9,369 nucleotides of DNA from Methylobacteriaceae bacterium (lineage in GTDB: Bacteria; Pseudomonadota; Alphaproteobacteria; Rhizobiales; Beijerinckiaceae), in the NCBI GenBank assembly GCA_031272615.1, contig JAISTL010000135.1:1-9369 (forward strand). Direction: 5' to 3'. The notes beneath the pieces were generated by a model, which was not told where the DNA came from, did no database searches, and worked only from the letters and a program-made list of their open reading frames with translations. A program made the position numbers and the translations under genes. Position 1 is the stretch's first letter, and each line of letters begins with the position of its first letter. Shown here in pieces: positions 6,586 through 9,369 of the stretch.

Positions 6586-7569
6586 CTACACCGCGATCAG
6601 CTCATAGCTGTCGGTGCCCATGCCCAGTTCCTTCATGTATTCCAGCTGGTGGAGGCCGCTGCGGCTCTCGAAGCGCTCGACGAGGGCGTGCCTGTGCGCC
6701 TCCGACAGGCCGTAGACCATGTCGACCGACGCCTTGTCGACAGCCAGAATATCCGTCGACGCGACAATGCCGATGTCGGGCGCGGTGGGTTCCGCGGCGC
6801 GCACGCCCATGCAGTCACAATCCACCGACAGTCTGTTCATCACGTTGATATAGGTGATGCGCTCGCCGAAACGGCTGGTGATGGCCTGGCCGCCTTCCAC
6901 CATACGTTCGATGAATCGCGGGCCGCCGGACCACAGCTTGTCGCCCTCGCTGTGCAGCTGCTTCTTGCCGAGTTTGCCCGAGGCGCAGCCGATGGCGATG
7001 TTTTTCAGCGAGCCGCCGAAGCCGCCCATCGGGTGGCCCTTGAAATGGGTGAGGACCAGCATCGAGTCATAGTCGAGCAGGTGTTTGCCGACGGCGACTT
7101 CCTTCAGCTGTTTGCCGCCGGGAATGGGGAGGGGGACATCGCCCTCCTCATCGAGAATATCCACCGGGCAGAAGGTCCAGCCGTTGGTTTCAATAGTTTT
7201 CCTGTGCCCTTCGTTGGTGCTCCTCGGGCCGCCGTAGGCGACGTTACATTCGACGATGGTGCCGCCGGGAATGTCCTCCATCAGCGCCTTGACCAGGTCG
7301 CGGGAGAGGATATTCGGGCCGCCGGGTTCACCGGTGTGCACCTTGACGGCGATTTTGCCGGTGAGGCCGCCGTTGACCAGGGCATAGAGCCTGCGCAGCG
7401 AGGCGGCGCTGATCTCGCGGCTGAAATAGACCTTGGCCTTGCCGGGAGCGGCGGCGGGGGCGGCGCTGCCCTCGGAGGCTATGCCGGAAACAGCCAGCGC
7501 GCCGGTGGCGGCGATGAACCCGCGCCGCGAAAGGTCAACGGCGCCGGAGCTTTGAGGTGTGAGCGACAT
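6586..7569 (-). CDS. DUF362 domain protein with Tat signal peptide
   Basis: This is a 327-residue DUF362-family protein of unknown function. The N-terminus carries a twin-arginine motif, SRRGFIA (14-20), followed by an Ala/Gly-rich hydrophobic stretch and AAPA-rich residues near 36-41. It should therefore be folded, probably with a cofactor, before export to the periplasm. The mature domain has KVHTGEPGG (76-84), THFKGHPMGGFGGSLKNIAIGC (174-195) and VDCDCMG (249-254), then DIGIVASTDILAVDKASVDMV (265-285), all characteristic of the family. Cysteines lie at 108, 134, 195, 251 and 253; C195 with the C251-x-C253 pair could bind a metal or Fe-S centre. No separate ferredoxin domain is present, unlike some longer DUF362 proteins. 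The ATG at 7569 has a strong GAGGAGG site 9 nt upstream. It lies 96 bp downstream of the kinase gene on the same strand. Membership of the family and export are well supported; the activity is unknown. Confidence 0.88.
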   Translation of the reverse strand: MSLTPQSSGAVDLSRRGFIAATGALAVSGIASEGSAAPAAAPGKAKVYFSREISAASLRRLYALVNGGLTGKIAVKVHTGEPGGPNILSRDLVKALMEDIPGGTIVECNVAYGGPRSTNEGHRKTIETNGWTFCPVDILDEEGDVPLPIPGGKQLKEVAVGKHLLDYDSMLVLTHFKGHPMGGFGGSLKNIAIGCASGKLGKKQLHSEGDKLWSGGPRFIERMVEGGQAITSRFGERITYINVMNRLSVDCDCMGVRAAEPTAPDIGIVASTDILAVDKASVDMVYGLSEAHRHALVERFESRSGLHQLEYMKELGMGTDSYELIAV

Positions 7570-7601
7570 GGCGGAATCCCTCCTCGAAATCAACGTGTGG
7601 T

Positions 7602-7611
7602 TGCTATAGCA
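7602..7611. promoter_or_regulatory. 10-bp palindrome upstream of the DUF362 gene
   Basis: TGCTATAGCA is a perfect palindrome that begins 33 nt upstream of the DUF362 ATG on the minus strand. It overlaps TATGCT and CTATAG, both -10-like, so it could be an operator or part of a promoter. No acceptable -35 box stands 16-18 bp upstream, so a promoter is only suspected. Confidence 0.25.
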
Positions 7612-7665
7612 TAGATGGGCACGGGGTAAAACCTCCCGCGGCAAATATCTGTTCCCGGGGTTTCG

Positions 7666-9132
7666 TTACGCTTCCGTGCTGACCAGCGGCAGCACGATCT
7701 CGGCTCGAAGCCCGCCCCCGGCGCGGTTTGAGAGCTTCACCCGGCCGCCGTGGGCCACCGCCACCGAGTTGACGATGGACAGGCCGAGGCCGGAGCCGCC
7801 GTCCACATCCCGGGCCTCGTTCAACCGCACGAAGGGTTTGAAGACGTCTTTCATCCTGTCTTCCGGGATGCCGGGGCCGTTGTCGTCAATGATGATGGAA
7901 TAGTGGTGCGCGCTCTTTTCCAGGGAAACCACCGCGGCGGTGCCGTAGGTGACGGCGTTGCGCAGCAGGTTGGTGACGGCGCGGGTCATGGCCACCGAAC
8001 GGCAGGACGACACCAGGTGATCCGGGAAGTCGTCGCTCAGGGTGACGTTGCGGCCCATGTCCTCGAAATCGGTGACGATGCCGCTGACCAGCGCCGCCAT
8101 GTCGACGGGGCGCGGCGCCTCCCGGGTCACGTCGTCACGGGAGAAATCCAGGGTGCCTTCCACCATCTGGGTCATGGTGTCGACAATGCGCTGAATCGCC
8201 TCGCGTTCCACAGTGTCGTCAACCATCTCGGCGTGCAGGCGCAGCGCGGTGAGCGGCGTGCGCAAATCATGGCTGATGGCGGCCAGCATGGAGGTGCGGT
8301 CTTCGATAAAGGCGTTGAGGCGCTTCTGCATGATGTTGAAGGCGGAAATGGTTTCACGGATTTCTTCGGGGCCGGTTTCCGGCAGCGGCGCCACATTTTC
8401 GCCGACGCCCACCCGCTCCGCCGCTTCGGCCAGCGCCCGCATCGGCTTGGTGATGGAGCGGATGGTGAACAGCACGCCGAGCAAAATGAAAATGCCGCCC
8501 ACTGAAAGAATGGGAATCAGATAAAACGGACGGGGCGTGAAGGCGCGTATCGGCCGGGTGATGCGGGCGTTGAGCCACTGGGTGTCGTCGACGCGCACCG
8601 AAACGCGCATCAGCATCTGCGGGAACGGGCGGCGGCGGGAGCGCGCGTCGGGCCTCTCCCGGTCAGGGCCGGCGAGCGACGGCGGGGGCTGCCGGTTTCT
8701 CCGGTCGAAGCCGAAACCGCGGTCCATGTCCGGCGGGCGCGCGCCTGTTTCTTCCTGCCGCTCCAGCCGGAACCGGATATTCTGTTCCGGCAGGTTCAGC
8801 TCCTGGGCGAGGGCGACGGCAATGTCCTGTTCTTCGTCGGTCATCCCCTCCCGGTCGGCGGCGGGGGTTTCATCGACGGAGAAATCGCCGCCGTACCAGG
8901 CGTGGTTCTCCACCATGGCGTGCCAAGAGCCCGGCGGAATCCGGCTGAGGTCCGACAGCACGTCGGACAGCCGTTCGGAGACAATCCCCAGGGTGATACG
9001 CTGGTCCACCAGCCGGGCGCGGAAATAGAACACCACGGAAATCAGGGCGGTGGCGGTGATGGTCGCCAGAATCGCCACGACCACCAACTGGGTGGCCAGG
9101 CGTCTGGGAGTGAGGGAAAACCCGGCACGCAT
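7666..9132 (-). CDS. EnvZ-like sensor histidine kinase (HAMP-HisKA-HATPase)
   Basis: This is an inner-membrane sensor kinase of 488 residues. The order of parts is membrane segment 1 (about 14-36), a periplasmic domain (37-202), membrane segment 2 (about 203-224), HAMP (about 225-277), HisKA with phospho-acceptor H288 in ISHDLRTPLTALRL, and the ATPase domain. The last shows an N-box NLLRNAVTYG (N392), G1 DDNGPGIP (416-423), F-box FKPF (431-434) and G2 GGSGLGLSIV (445-454). The kinase should be active. The H-box region and architecture are EnvZ-like. The periplasmic domain contains a Pro/Arg/Asp-rich low-complexity stretch at about 129-170. The ATG at 9132 shares its A with the TGA of the upstream regulator gene, so the two are translationally coupled. 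The reading frame extends upstream, but that part overlaps the regulator. The signal sensed is unknown. Confidence 0.92.
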   Translation of the reverse strand: MRAGFSLTPRRLATQLVVVAILATITATALISVVFYFRARLVDQRITLGIVSERLSDVLSDLSRIPPGSWHAMVENHAWYGGDFSVDETPAADREGMTDEEQDIAVALAQELNLPEQNIRFRLERQEETGARPPDMDRGFGFDRRNRQPPPSLAGPDRERPDARSRRRPFPQMLMRVSVRVDDTQWLNARITRPIRAFTPRPFYLIPILSVGGIFILLGVLFTIRSITKPMRALAEAAERVGVGENVAPLPETGPEEIRETISAFNIMQKRLNAFIEDRTSMLAAISHDLRTPLTALRLHAEMVDDTVEREAIQRIVDTMTQMVEGTLDFSRDDVTREAPRPVDMAALVSGIVTDFEDMGRNVTLSDDFPDHLVSSCRSVAMTRAVTNLLRNAVTYGTAAVVSLEKSAHHYSIIIDDNGPGIPEDRMKDVFKPFVRLNEARDVDGGSGLGLSIVNSVAVAHGGRVKLSNRAGGGLRAEIVLPLVSTEA

Positions 9133-9369
9133 CAGCGGGCGTCCGTTTTCGGCGCGATGCTCCTGACATCGGCAGCCAGCACGTAGCCGCCGCCCCATAC
9201 GGTTTTGATCAGTTCCGGATTTTTCGAGTCCTTCTCCACCTTTTTGCGCAACCGGCTGATCTGGTTGTCGATACTGCGGTCGAACACCACCGCGTCGCGT
9301 CCCGCCGTCAAATCGAGCAGCTGGTCACGGGTCAGGGTGAGGTGCGGACGCTTGATGAAGACGGTCAAC
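9132..9369 (-). CDS. OmpR/PhoB-family response regulator, C-terminal winged helix (5' end outside window)
   Basis: Only the last ~78 residues are visible; the receiver domain lies beyond base 9369. They form the Trans_Reg_C DNA-binding domain: TLTRDQLLD, AVVFDRSIDNQISRLRKKVE (the DRSIDNQI recognition-helix region), then ELIKTVWGGGYVLAADV, the beta-hairpin wing. A short tail ends in KTDAR. It is the cognate partner of the kinase, whose start codon overlaps its stop (TGATG on the minus strand). The family call rests on a clear match to the conserved helix-turn-helix and wing; the regulon is unknown. Confidence 0.9.
   Translation of the reverse strand, partial: LTVFIKRPHLTLTRDQLLDLTAGRDAVVFDRSIDNQISRLRKKVEKDSKNPELIKTVWGGGYVLAADVRSIAPKTDAR

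Noticed and set aside
6514..7614. 366-codon plus-strand frame opposite the DUF362 gene
   Set aside because: The minus-strand frame carries a Tat signal, a strong ribosome site and the DUF362 motifs; this frame has none.
9133..9198. Longer N-terminus for the histidine kinase from an upstream start
   Set aside because: The extension would overlap the response regulator by about 65 bp, adds an Arg/Cys-rich stretch unlike kinase N-termini, and the ATG at 9132 gives the usual stop-start overlap.

Overview
The window is a GC-rich (roughly 60% by eye) chromosomal segment that looks alphaproteobacterial. The best evidence is an Mla-type lipid-transport cassette whose permease carries its own N-terminal STAS domain, whose MCE protein has a long helical tail, and which ends in an ABC_trans_aux-type lipoprotein. 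An EnvZ/OmpR-style two-component pair and the general gene style fit Rhodospirillales or a related order, but the genus cannot be read from the sequence. I see no mobile element, CRISPR array, tRNA or rRNA.

Layout: (1) 1-607, minus strand: the N-terminal 202 residues of an enolase-superfamily dipeptide epimerase (DgcA/YcjG-like), cut by the window edge. (2) 608-1033: a divergent intergenic region of about 425 bp holding the control signals for both flanking genes. (3) 1034-4773, plus strand: mlaE-mlaF-mlaD-lipoprotein, with gaps or overlaps of 17, 4 and -1 nt, clearly one operon. (4) 4774-4849: a short leader with a perfect 8-bp inverted repeat. (5) 4850-6436, plus strand: a complete beta-CASP metallo-beta-lactamase ribonuclease. 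(6) 6437-6585: a short convergent gap. (7) 6586-7569, minus strand: a Tat-exported DUF362 protein. (8) 7666-9132, minus strand: an EnvZ-like sensor histidine kinase, whose ATG overlaps the stop of (9) 9132-9369, the C-terminal winged helix of an OmpR-family response regulator, cut by the window edge.

Function: the mla cassette should form an inner-membrane ABC-type machine (MlaE permease, MlaF ATPase, MlaD MCE ring) with an outer-membrane-directed lipoprotein, moving phospholipid between the two membranes. The ribonuclease lies 76 bp downstream on the same strand and may be partly co-transcribed. The kinase and regulator are translationally coupled; the DUF362 gene follows them after a 96-bp gap and may be a target or simply a neighbour.

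I do not find a convincing new multi-gene system. The items most worth a second look are the hairpin leader of the ribonuclease gene, the exported DUF362 protein with a C-x-C motif, and the long-tailed MlaD in a cassette that shows no mlaC.
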